From: an uncultured Clostridia bacterium
GTDB taxonomy: Bacteria; Bacillota; Clostridia; Christensenellales; Aristaeellaceae
DNA: 24,222 nucleotides
Direction of reading: 5' to 3'
NCBI GenBank assembly: GCA_934643535.1
Contig: CAKUCE010000011.1
Location: forward strand, 1 to 24,222
Shown here: in pieces, positions 1 to 7,228 of the stretch
How the letters are laid out: the number at the start of each line of letters is the position of its first letter
How positions within the stretch are numbered: position 1 is the stretch's first letter
Program-made: the position numbers and the translations under genes
Notes under the pieces: generated by a model
Told to the model about the DNA's origin: nothing
What the model saw: only the letters and a program-made list of their open reading frames with translations
Database searches by the model: none

Positions 1-67
1 GGCGCTGCTGGTGCGAAAGAAGCATACAGCCTAGGTTTTCATCAATAGAAAAAACAGAAAGCCATAC
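1..67. other. Window edge, possible 3' end of an upstream plus-strand gene
   Basis: No gene can be assigned here. Two plus-strand frames run from the window edge to early stops (TAG at 32-34 and TAG at 46-48), so either could be the tail of a gene lying mostly outside the window. The strong bidirectional hairpin just downstream fits a convergent gene ending here, but the visible residues are too few to identify a family. Confidence 0.2.
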
Positions 68-109
68 AAAAAGCGCGTTCCGGCTCAGAACAACCGGAAC
101 GCGCTTTTT
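68..109. terminator. Bidirectional rho-independent terminator
   Basis: A perfect 16-bp stem is formed by 68-83 and 94-109 with a 10-nt loop. The stem is GC-rich at its core (GCGCGTTCCGG) and ends in an A tract on the left and a T tract on the right, so it has a U run in either direction. On the minus strand it lies 11 bases beyond the MATE stop codon. On the plus strand it could end a gene entering from the window edge. Confidence 0.85.
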
Positions 110-120
110 TGATGCGGAGG

Positions 121-1545
121 TCACGCAGCCTTTCGATGGCCCGCGGCATGCCGCGCCCGAAAGGCAGGCAGTGCGGCTTTGCCGATGTCCGTAACAGGCT
201 TGACCCATTTGCCGGAATAGAGATGCACATGCATCATCACGAAGCGGATGGGCTCGTCGATATAGCAGCAGGCGAAGATCAGCAGGAACGGCGCTTTCCA
301 GACAAGACCGGTCAGGCAGACGCAGGGGAGTACCATCAGGTACATAAAGGCGATTTCCAGGATCGTCCCAAACGCTGCATCGCCCGCGGAACGATAGGTA
401 TCGTTTTGGACCCAGTTGCTCATGCGGATCACGGCGGCTACGCAGTAAATGATCAGCATTCCCGTGCCGATTTTCAGTGATTCGCCCTGCAGGCTCATGG
501 CCGTCAGAATGGGTTTATGCGCAAGGACGAGTGCGAGACAAACGACGAAGATAAATCCTGCGCAGAGATATACCAGCCGCTTGGCCCGTTCATAGGCCGT
601 ATCCAGCTCGCCGGCACCCACGGTTTTGCCGACCAGCACGGAGGCGGCGTTGGAGAAACCGGCGAAGAAGCCGATGACCAGACCCTCCAGTGTGCGGAAT
701 ACGGCTGTGGCGGCAATCGCCTGTTCCGCCTGACGGCCCAGCACGATGTTGATGACCATATTGCCGACGCCGATGAGAATCTCATTCATCAGAATGGGAA
801 AGCATTTGTGGAAGTATTCCGCTACAAAGGCCCGACTCCAGACAAAGTGACGGGAAAAACGAAACAGATAGGGATGCTTCTGCACTTTGCCCAGTGCCAG
901 AATGACCAGCGCGTTGACTGCGGCGGCACAGACCGTGGCCAGCGCCGCGCCCTGAATGCCCATGGCAGGCAGGCCAAAATGCCCGAAAATCAGCAGCCAG
1001 TTCAGAATGACGTTTGTTGCAACGGAGGCAATTGCGCCGTACAGCGGGATTCGCACACGGTCCGTTGTCCGCAGCAAGGCGCTCATCGCCATGGAATACA
1101 CCTGCAGCGGGTAGGCGAAGCCAACGACGCGAAGGTACTGCACGCCGATCTCCTGAATGGCCGGTTTATCAGTATAGACGCGCATGACGAGTTCCGGGAA
1201 GAACAACGCCAGACCGGCGAAAATGATCGCGTCCGCCATCATGCAGATCAGCGTCATGCCATAAGCGCGGTTAACGCCTCCGTCGTCTCTGGCGCCATAA
1301 TACTGGGCAAAAAACAGCATGCCGCCGCCCATAAAGCCCCAGTAGCCGGAGAACATCAGGGAAGAAAACTGGGCGCAAAGCCCGACCGCTCCCACGCTCA
1401 GTTCTCCAAGCGGTGCGATCATCATGGTATCCACCATGCTGCCGGTGGTCGTCAGCAGGTTTTGAAGCGCGATCGGGATGGCGATCACCGCCACGCTGCG
1501 CAGAAACTCTTTCCAGGGGAAAGCGGCAGATCTTCTGGACGACAT
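121..1545 (-). CDS. MATE family multidrug/sodium efflux transporter
   Basis: This 474-residue polytopic membrane protein has the length and pattern of the MATE (NorM/DinF) family, which uses sodium or proton gradients to export cationic drugs. Residues about 16-60 (IPIALQNLLTTTGSMVDTMM) match the typical MATE first helix, and hydrophobic segments repeat along the chain as expected for two six-helix bundles. The ATG at 1545 is preceded by AAAGGAG (1552-1558), which supports the start. The stop is followed directly by a strong terminator at 68-109. The gene lies 64 bp downstream of the MerR-type regulator gene and has its own promoter in that gap, inside a perfect inverted repeat that also covers the ribosome binding site. 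The substrate cannot be told from sequence. The regulator next door suggests a toxic organic compound. Confidence 0.93.
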   Translation of the reverse strand: MSSRRSAAFPWKEFLRSVAVIAIPIALQNLLTTTGSMVDTMMIAPLGELSVGAVGLCAQFSSLMFSGYWGFMGGGMLFFAQYYGARDDGGVNRAYGMTLICMMADAIIFAGLALFFPELVMRVYTDKPAIQEIGVQYLRVVGFAYPLQVYSMAMSALLRTTDRVRIPLYGAIASVATNVILNWLLIFGHFGLPAMGIQGAALATVCAAAVNALVILALGKVQKHPYLFRFSRHFVWSRAFVAEYFHKCFPILMNEILIGVGNMVINIVLGRQAEQAIAATAVFRTLEGLVIGFFAGFSNAASVLVGKTVGAGELDTAYERAKRLVYLCAGFIFVVCLALVLAHKPILTAMSLQGESLKIGTGMLIIYCVAAVIRMSNWVQNDTYRSAGDAAFGTILEIAFMYLMVLPCVCLTGLVWKAPFLLIFACCYIDEPIRFVMMHVHLYSGKWVKPVTDIGKAALPAFRARHAAGHRKAA

Positions 1546-1552
1546 AAAAAAG

Positions 1553-1599
1553 CTCCTTTGACGTACAATCTTTTCCAGTATAACGGTACGTCAAAGGAG
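1553..1599 (-). repeat. Perfect 14-bp inverted repeat spanning the MATE promoter and ribosome binding site
   Basis: CTCCTTTGACGTAC at 1553-1566 and GTACGTCAAAGGAG at 1586-1599 are exact reverse complements separated by 19 bp. On the minus strand the upstream arm fills most of the -35/-10 spacer. The downstream arm contains the MATE Shine-Dalgarno AAAGGAG. The start point expected from the -10 box (about 1570) falls between the arms, so the proximal transcript has only the downstream arm. A transcript reading through from the regulator gene would have both arms and could fold into a hairpin masking the ribosome binding site. A DNA operator role is the alternative. Confidence 0.85.
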
Positions 1600-1605
1600 T
1601 GTCAA
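1577..1605 (-). promoter_or_regulatory. Sigma-70/SigA promoter of the MATE gene
   Basis: On the minus strand TTGACA (1600-1605) and TATACT (1577-1582) are separated by exactly 17 bp, giving a near-consensus promoter. Transcription would start near 1570, leaving a leader of about 25 nt before the MATE start. The -35 box begins 4 bp after the stop codon of the regulator gene. Confidence 0.8.
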
Positions 1606-1609
1606 TCCC

Positions 1610-2353
1610 TTATTGCGGCAGATGAGCGCAATACCATTCGATGGCTTTCCGGCAGAAAGCGGCGGTTCCCTCGCCGCCGTAAGCGTCGATGTTTTCCGTC
1701 ATTTCCCCGCCGCCTGCGTACATATCACCGAGATTTTTCAGAATTTCCGGTCTGCACTGATAAAAATGCTTCGTAATGAAGCCGCGCAGCTCTTCGATCA
1801 GCGCCTGAACCGAAGCGTCGGAAGGCTCCTTTTGCCGAAGCGCTCCGATCCTTTGAAAAATCCCCATCATTTGCTGATTTACCTCCATGGTCTGCTCCTT
1901 TGTCCGTCCGGCCGTTTTTTTCTGAAATTCCCTGAACTCTGCCGTTTGACCCCATGTCTTTTGGGCCTGTGCGGCATATTCGTCAATTTTTCGGGTATCG
2001 AATGCCTTGAAGTCCACCAATGATTTCACCCCCCCTATTTCCATTCCGTGCAGAAGGTCGATCAGTTTTTCCAGACGCTCTTTTTGCAGCAACAGCAGGC
2101 GCAGCTGCTGGCGCATGGCTCTGCGGCGGTCGTAGTCCGGGCTGTCCAAAATCCGTCCGATCTCCTTCAGAGGAAAGCACAGCTCCCGGTAGAGCAGAAT
2201 ATTTTGCAGCCGCGCCAGCGATTCATCGTCATACAGCCGGTAGCCTGCTTCGCTGACCTGAGCCGGTTTGAGCAGTCCGATGGAATCATAATAGCGCAGG
2301 GTCCGCGCGCTGACCCCGCTCATCCGGCTGACATCCTTGACCGTGTAGTTCAT
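1610..2353 (-). CDS. MerR family transcriptional regulator with TipAS-type ligand-binding domain
   Basis: The 247-residue product starts with a MerR winged helix-turn-helix (residues 1-70, with the hallmark ARTLRYYDSIGLLKP), followed by a coiled coil (about 75-110). A helical C-terminal region (about 125-245) resembles the TipAS domain of TipAL/Mta, which binds structurally diverse antibiotics. I chose the ATG at 2353 because AGGAGG lies at 2361-2366. An upstream in-frame start at 2437 would lie beyond the promoter. Family members activate nearby drug exporters by untwisting promoters with long spacers. Here the regulator is flanked by ABC and MATE exporter genes, and its own promoter has a 19-bp spacer with a palindrome, suggesting autoregulation. 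It probably also controls the MATE gene. The ligand is unknown. Confidence 0.9.
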   Translation of the reverse strand: MNYTVKDVSRMSGVSARTLRYYDSIGLLKPAQVSEAGYRLYDDESLARLQNILLYRELCFPLKEIGRILDSPDYDRRRAMRQQLRLLLLQKERLEKLIDLLHGMEIGGVKSLVDFKAFDTRKIDEYAAQAQKTWGQTAEFREFQKKTAGRTKEQTMEVNQQMMGIFQRIGALRQKEPSDASVQALIEELRGFITKHFYQCRPEILKNLGDMYAGGGEMTENIDAYGGEGTAAFCRKAIEWYCAHLPQ

Positions 2354-2376
2354 CCTGATCCCTCCTGTACGGGAAC

Positions 2377-2407
2377 AGCATAAGGCATGACGCTGCGTCA
2401 GAGTCAA
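2377..2407 (-). promoter_or_regulatory. MerR-type promoter with 19-bp spacer and palindromic operator
   Basis: On the minus strand TTGACT (2402-2407) and TATGCT (2377-2382) are separated by 19 bp. The spacer holds TGACGC-T-GCGTCA (2388-2400), a perfect dyad of two 6-bp arms around one base, nearly centred between the boxes. Overlong 19-20 bp spacers carrying a dyad are the signature of promoters activated by MerR-family proteins. It lies just upstream of the regulator gene, which implies autoregulation. Confidence 0.8.
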
Positions 2408-2417
2408 GCATAAAATT

Positions 2418-2443
2418 TGAGCCGTGCGGGAAGGCACGGCTCA
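2418..2443 (-). terminator. Terminator of the ABC transporter operon
   Basis: A perfect 10-bp stem, TGAGCCGTGC (2418-2427) with GCACGGCTCA (2434-2443), closes a 6-nt loop. On the minus strand it is followed by AAATTTTA, a modest U-rich tail. It lies within 5-30 bp of the second ABC gene's stop codon and just before the regulator promoter, so it separates the two transcription units. Confidence 0.7.
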
Positions 2444-2447
2444 GATT

Positions 2448-4205
2448 TCATGCGGCAAATTGACTGTTGTATAGCTTTGCGTAGAAGCCGCCCTTTTGGA
2501 GCAGTTCTTCATGGGTGCCCTGTTCCACCACGTTGCCTGCATTCATGACCAGAATCATGTCCGCGTTCTGGATGGTAGAAAGCCGGTGGGCCACGATAAA
2601 ACTGGTGCGCCCATGCATCAGCTTCTCGAACGCGCGCTGAATTCGCTGCTCGGTGCGGGTATCAATGGAGGAAGTGGCCTCGTCCAGAATCAGCATGGGC
2701 GGGATGGACAGCATGACGCGCGTGATGCACAGCAGCTGCTTTTCGCCCTGAGAAAGGCTTCCTCCGTCCTCGGTCAGCATGGTATCATAGCCGTTTGGCA
2801 GGCGCTGAATAAAGCCGTGGGCATGGGCTGCCTTGGCCGCGGCTACGATTTCTTCCTCCGTAGCGTCCTCCCGGCCCATACGGATATTATCCCGCACGGT
2901 GCCGGTTTTCAGCCAGGTATCCTGCAGCACCATGCCGAAGCTCTGGCGCAGGCTTTCCCGGGTAACGTCCACAATGCTCTGACCGCTCAACAGGATCTGC
3001 CCGTCGTTCACGTCGTAGAAGCGCATCAGCAGGTTGATCAGCGTGGTCTTGCCGCAGCCGGTGGGGCCGACAATGGCGACTCGCTGGCCGGGAGCCACCC
3101 TCAGGTTGAAATGACGGATCAGCGGCTTTTCAGGCACATAGGAGAAGGAAACATCCTGAATATCGACGGCTCCTGTCACGGGCTCCAGCTTGCGGGCTTT
3201 GGGACTGTCGGGCGTTTCTTCCGGCGCGTCGATCAGTTCAAAAACCCGCTGGGCACAGGCCAGAGCGCCCTGAAGCTCCGTTACAACGCCGGATATTTCG
3301 TTGAAGGGCTTGGTGTACTGGTTGGCGTAGCTCAGGAAAGCGGACAGGGAGCCGATGCTCAGGCCCACGCCGCCGGTGGCAATGGAAGTCAGGGCGCCCG
3401 CCACGCCGACGCAGGCATACACCAGCGAATTCACGAACCGGGTAGAGGGATTGGTCAGCGAAGAGAAGAAAACCGCCCGCAGGCTGGCTCCCCGCAGTCG
3501 TCCGTTGATTTCGTCAAAACGGGTCTGAACGGGCTGCTCCATGCCGAACGCCCGAACCACTTTCTGCTGGGTCAGCATCTCGTCGATCAATGAGGTCTGT
3601 TCCCCGCGAATCTTCGTTTGCAGGGAGAACATTTTGTAGGTGTTCCTGGCAATAAAGGAGGCGGCCACCAGAGAAAGGGGCGTAATGACCACCACGGCGG
3701 TAGCGATGATCCAGTTGACCGAGTACATGAAACCAAGCGTTCCCAAAATGGTCAGGATACCGGTAAACAACTGGGTAAAGCCCATCAGCAGGCCGTCGGC
3801 AAACTGGTCCACGTCCGTGATAACCCGGCTGACCACGTCGCCGGAAGCGTGGCTGTCCAGATAGGAAATGGGCAGGCGCTGCAAATGACGGAAAGCGTCA
3901 TTGCGGATGTCGCGTACCGTGCAGTACGTCAGGCGGTTGTTACAGGTACCGGTAAAGAACTGAGCCAGCGCTCCCAATGCAATCAAAACGCCAATGCGAA
4001 CCAGCAGGGGAACCATTGCAGAAAAATTGACCAGGCCTTGCCCGATCAGCAGATCGATTACCTGACCGGTCAGAATGGGGATATACAGTGTGGCGGCGAC
4101 GCTGACAGCCGACAAAAGCAGAGAGACCCAAAGATACCCCCGGTAGCGTCCCACATATTTCAAGGCACGGGACAGCACGGCGGATTTGGCAGTATCGCGT
4201 TTCAT
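2448..4205 (-). CDS. ABC exporter half-transporter, canonical catalytic NBD (heterodimer subunit)
   Basis: The 585-residue protein has an N-terminal six-helix transmembrane domain (about residues 20-320) fused to an ABC ATPase. The Walker A motif (GPTGCGKTT, near 377-386), Walker B with catalytic glutamate (LILDEATSSID, near 500-510) and switch histidine (AHRLST, near 540) are intact. The signature motif is altered to LSQGE in place of LSGGQ. In heterodimeric exporters such as TM287/TM288 and BmrC/BmrD, such a deviant signature completes the degenerate ATP site whose other half comes from the partner. The ATG at 4205 overlaps the partner's stop codon by 4 bp (ATGA), so the two are translationally coupled. 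It likely exports drugs or lipids from the cytosolic side. The substrate is unknown. Confidence 0.93.
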   Translation of the reverse strand: MKRDTAKSAVLSRALKYVGRYRGYLWVSLLLSAVSVAATLYIPILTGQVIDLLIGQGLVNFSAMVPLLVRIGVLIALGALAQFFTGTCNNRLTYCTVRDIRNDAFRHLQRLPISYLDSHASGDVVSRVITDVDQFADGLLMGFTQLFTGILTILGTLGFMYSVNWIIATAVVVITPLSLVAASFIARNTYKMFSLQTKIRGEQTSLIDEMLTQQKVVRAFGMEQPVQTRFDEINGRLRGASLRAVFFSSLTNPSTRFVNSLVYACVGVAGALTSIATGGVGLSIGSLSAFLSYANQYTKPFNEISGVVTELQGALACAQRVFELIDAPEETPDSPKARKLEPVTGAVDIQDVSFSYVPEKPLIRHFNLRVAPGQRVAIVGPTGCGKTTLINLLMRFYDVNDGQILLSGQSIVDVTRESLRQSFGMVLQDTWLKTGTVRDNIRMGREDATEEEIVAAAKAAHAHGFIQRLPNGYDTMLTEDGGSLSQGEKQLLCITRVMLSIPPMLILDEATSSIDTRTEQRIQRAFEKLMHGRTSFIVAHRLSTIQNADMILVMNAGNVVEQGTHEELLQKGGFYAKLYNSQFAA

Positions 4206-5932
4206 GCGATCACCTCCTCGGGATATTGCGTGCGGTAGATCTCCTGATAGAGCGGACAGGACTTCAACAGCTCTTCGTTGCTGCCGCAGCCCACCAGACG
4301 GCCTTCGTCCAGCACCAGAATCTGATCGGCGTACCGAATGGAACTGGGCCGCTGGGAAATGATGAACACGGTGATCTCGCCGGGCAATTCCCGAATGGCC
4401 TTGCGCAGCGCTGCATCCGTGGCAAAGTCCAGTGCGGAAGCACTGTCGTCCAGAATCAGGATTTCCGGTTTGCGCACCAACGCCCGGGCAATGGTCAGCC
4501 GTTGTTTCTGACCGCCGGAAAGATTGCGTCCGTTCTGCTCCAGCATTTCATCCAGTCCAAGCGCCTTTCCACGCACTACCTCTGCGGCCTGCGCGGTTTC
4601 CAACGCCTGCCAGAGTTCTTCGTCGGAGGCGCTCTGGTCGCCCCAAAGGAGATTTTCCCGAATGGTGCCCTGGAAAAGCGCCGCTTTTTGCGGCACCACG
4701 GCGATCCGCTGCCGCAGGGAAGCCATGCTCTGCCGGCGGACATCCACGCCGTTTACCCGGACGCTGCCGGAGGAAACGTCATAGAAACGGGGGATCAGCT
4801 GGATCAACGTACTCTTGCCGGAGCCGGTGCCGCCGATCACGCCGATGGTCTGGCCCTTGAACGCTGTAAAGGTGACGTCCGTCAGCGAGTCCGCGCCCGC
4901 TTCCGGATAACGGGTAAAGACATGGTCAAAGCATACGCTTTCCCGGCAATCAGCGGCAGGCAGCACAGGTGTTGCAGGCTCCTTCATGGTGGGCTCCAGC
5001 TTCAGGACGCTTTCCACCCGGGCGGCGCTGGCCATGGACTTGGTCATGGTAATGATCAGGTTGGCCAGCTTGACCAGCTCCACCAGGATCTGGTTCAGAT
5101 AGTTGACCAGAGCGACCATCTCGCCGGTTTGAAGCGCACCTTCGTTGACCTGCACAGCGCCGCTTTTCAGCAGAACGATCAGCGCTGCATTGACCAGAAT
5201 AAAGGTCAGCGGATTCATCAGCGCGGACAGACGTCCGACTCGAAGCTGCATCCGGGTCAGTTCGTCGTTGTCGCTTTCGTAGACGGCGGTCTCTTCTTTC
5301 TGCATGCGGAAGGCGCGAAGCACGCGAACGCCAGTCACGTTTTCCCGGGTGTGCAGCAGCACCTTGTCCAGCTGGCCCTGCACTTTCTGGTATCGGGGAA
5401 GAGTCAGTCTGGTAATGCCCACCACCGTCAGCGTCAGAAGTGGAAGCAGCGCCAGAAAAATCAGAGCGGCGCGGGCGTTAACAGTAAAGGCCATGATGGT
5501 CGCGCCAAAGACCACGAAGGGGGAACGCAGCAACAGACGCAGCACCATGTTCACGCCCGTCTGCATCTGATTCACGTCCGTGGTCATGCGGTTGATCAGC
5601 GTCGAAGCGCCAAGCCTGTCCAGATCCGCATAGGCAAAACGCTGAATATGGGCAAAGAGCGAGGACTTCACATCGGCGGAAAAGCCGGTGGCCGCCCGCG
5701 CAGCAAAATACTGCGCCGTGGCGGACGCTCCAAATCCCAGCAGGCCAAGGCCGACCAGAATCAGTCCGGTGCGGAGCACATAGCCGCTGTCGGAGGCCAT
5801 AATGCCCTTGTCGATGATCGCCGCCATCAGCAGTGGAACAAAAAGCTCCAGCAGCGCTTCCAGCAGTTTGAACAGCGGAGCCAGTACGCACTCCTTCCGG
5901 TAGGGCTTCAGAAAGGGAAACAGGGTTTTCAT
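4202..5932 (-). CDS. ABC exporter half-transporter, degenerate NBD (heterodimer subunit)
   Basis: The 576-residue protein combines a six-helix transmembrane domain with an ABC ATPase. Walker A (GGTGSGKST, near 369) and the signature LSGGQ (near 470) are canonical. The catalytic glutamate after Walker B is replaced by aspartate (ILILDDSASALD, near 493), and the switch histidine is glutamine (IISQRPSS, near 527). These are the substitutions known in the non-catalytic subunit of heterodimeric exporters (TM287, BmrC). The ATG at 5932 has AAAGGAG a few bases upstream. A longer in-frame reading to 6028 overlaps tmcAL and lacks support. It begins 32 bp after the tmcAL stop with no clear promoter in the gap, so the pair is probably co-transcribed with tmcAL. 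Confidence 0.92.
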   Translation of the reverse strand: MKTLFPFLKPYRKECVLAPLFKLLEALLELFVPLLMAAIIDKGIMASDSGYVLRTGLILVGLGLLGFGASATAQYFAARAATGFSADVKSSLFAHIQRFAYADLDRLGASTLINRMTTDVNQMQTGVNMVLRLLLRSPFVVFGATIMAFTVNARAALIFLALLPLLTLTVVGITRLTLPRYQKVQGQLDKVLLHTRENVTGVRVLRAFRMQKEETAVYESDNDELTRMQLRVGRLSALMNPLTFILVNAALIVLLKSGAVQVNEGALQTGEMVALVNYLNQILVELVKLANLIITMTKSMASAARVESVLKLEPTMKEPATPVLPAADCRESVCFDHVFTRYPEAGADSLTDVTFTAFKGQTIGVIGGTGSGKSTLIQLIPRFYDVSSGSVRVNGVDVRRQSMASLRQRIAVVPQKAALFQGTIRENLLWGDQSASDEELWQALETAQAAEVVRGKALGLDEMLEQNGRNLSGGQKQRLTIARALVRKPEILILDDSASALDFATDAALRKAIRELPGEITVFIISQRPSSIRYADQILVLDEGRLVGCGSNEELLKSCPLYQEIYRTQYPEEVIA

Positions 5933-5964
5933 GGGTTCGTCTCCTTTAGCATTGGAATAGCCAT

Positions 5965-7122
5965 TTAGCGGATAACCACCTGCGTTCGGAAAAGCTGCCG
6001 CGCCGGAAGACCGGCCCCCAGCGCCCACAGGTCGTAGGCCCGCTCTTCCAGTTGGAAAAGCGGATGATCCCGAGCTGCGTCGGCCGCCTTGGCAACGATG
6101 GGAATCCGGCTCTTTTTCAGCAGGGAAAGCAGCGCTTTCCGCTCGCGGCGGAAGCCCAGCAGGCGGACAAATTCCGGTTCCGGATACGATTGAAGCAACG
6201 CTTCGTTCATGTACAGCATCGTCTGGGTCAAAAGCCGGTTCAGACGGGTGAGGGAATAGCGGCGCGTCTTAACGCTCTCCAACAGTGTTTCCCGGCAGAC
6301 CGCCTCTTTTGCAGCGTTTAGCAGGCGGTTTTCCAAGCCTTCGCTGCAGTAGGGATAGCCGCGCAGCTCTTCCGAGGTCATGCCTCTCAGACGGAACAGA
6401 AGCACCTGATCCAGCGCGTCAGGCGGACAAATGGGGGAATGAGGCAGCGCATAGCCGCAGGCCGTCTCTGCATCGGCCTGACAGCCCGAAAGGATGCTGG
6501 CCCGAACCGCTCTGGCGGACGGAAAGGCATGGGGAGAAAGCGCGTCTGCGTGATAGTTTCCTTCCCGACGAACAGGAAGCGGCAGCATTGAGCTTTTTAT
6601 CCGCCGAAGCGCCCGCAGATAGCACAGTGCCAGGATGTTATTGGGTCGCTGAAGGGCATCTCCCGCTTCCGGAAAGCGCTCTCCAAGCGCTTTTCCCCGC
6701 GCTGCCGCATGGGACAGCCCCATCCCGAGGAAGGACCGAAGGCGGTTTTGAAACGCCTCGTCCGGCGCTTCCAACAGCGCTGCCGCGGGATACAAAACGG
6801 AAAGCTCGTCTTCCACACCAAAAGAAAGATGGATCACAAAGCCTAATCGTTCCAGAATCGATACGCCGCCCAGCGCGAAATGCTCCGCGTCCCGCAGGGC
6901 AAAGGCGGCGGGAAGCTCCAGCACCAGATCGGCTCCGTTTTCCAGCGCCGCCGTCGCTCGTGCCGCTGGAGAAAACAGGGCGGGCATCCCCCGCTGGGTA
7001 AAGCAGCCGCTCATCAGGCAGACGATCGACGCATCGGGGAAAGCGCGGCGTATTTCCGCAAACTGATGTGCGTGGCCCCGGTGAAAGGGGTCGTACTCGC
7101 AGATGATACCAACGGTCGTCAC
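5965..7122 (-). CDS. tmcAL: tRNA(Met) cytidine acetate ligase (TmcAL/YlbM)
   Basis: This 385-residue protein matches the TmcAL family, which uses ATP and acetate to acetylate the wobble cytidine of elongator tRNA-Met (ac4C34). The N-terminus carries the nucleotidyltransferase motif as GIICEYDPFHRGH, where the family usually reads GIIxEYNPFHNGH, so two asparagines are replaced (by D and R). The histidines are kept. Downstream family blocks such as MSGCFTQRG and RPNNILALCYL are visible. I chose the GTG at 7122 because GGAGGG precedes it by about 9 bp and the family motif starts right after. The frame is open further upstream but without family similarity. Acetate as substrate makes the nearby pta-ackA operon notable, though that may be coincidence. 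Confidence 0.9.
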   Translation of the reverse strand: MTTVGIICEYDPFHRGHAHQFAEIRRAFPDASIVCLMSGCFTQRGMPALFSPAARATAALENGADLVLELPAAFALRDAEHFALGGVSILERLGFVIHLSFGVEDELSVLYPAAALLEAPDEAFQNRLRSFLGMGLSHAAARGKALGERFPEAGDALQRPNNILALCYLRALRRIKSSMLPLPVRREGNYHADALSPHAFPSARAVRASILSGCQADAETACGYALPHSPICPPDALDQVLLFRLRGMTSEELRGYPYCSEGLENRLLNAAKEAVCRETLLESVKTRRYSLTRLNRLLTQTMLYMNEALLQSYPEPEFVRLLGFRRERKALLSLLKKSRIPIVAKAADAARDHPLFQLEERAYDLWALGAGLPARQLFRTQVVIR

Positions 7123-7151
7123 CTCAGAGAACCCTCCGTTTCCGGCGCGTA

Positions 7152-7180
7152 TTGCGGCGCTGACACGATTATGGTAAAAT
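7152..7180 (+). promoter_or_regulatory. Extended -10 promoter of the DUF6020-like gene
   Basis: TTGCGG (7152-7157) and TAAAAT (7175-7180) have a 17-bp spacer, with TGG completing an extended -10 (TATGGTAAAAT). The start would be near 7187. It faces the tmcAL promoter head-on, so each transcript crosses the other promoter. Confidence 0.55.
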
Positions 7181-7193
7181 AGGAAACAGGTGC

Positions 7194-7222
7194 ATTCTAG
7201 CATATTCAATGGGGGATGGCAA
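7194..7222 (-). promoter_or_regulatory. Extended -10 promoter of the tmcAL-ABC operon
   Basis: On the minus strand TTGCCA (7217-7222) and TAGAAT (7194-7199) have a 17-bp spacer, with TGC giving an extended -10. Transcription would start near 7187, about 65 nt before the tmcAL GTG. No better promoter was seen for the ABC pair, so this probably drives all three genes. Confidence 0.55.
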
Positions 7223-7228
7223 CACAGG

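Noticed and set aside
1553..1599. Inverted repeat considered as an invertible promoter switch
   Set aside because: The arms are only 19 bp apart, too short for known site-specific inversion, and no recombinase gene is nearby.
517..1776. A 419-codon plus-strand open reading frame opposite the MATE and regulator genes
   Set aside because: Its product is rich in His, Gln, Gly and Asp with no hydrophobic pattern or family motif. It is the antisense of a clear MATE gene in GC-rich DNA and has no supported start.
4226..5968. A 580-codon plus-strand open reading frame opposite the first ABC gene
   Set aside because: It is a long antisense shadow of an ABC gene with obvious Walker and signature motifs. 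The translated composition is not protein-like.
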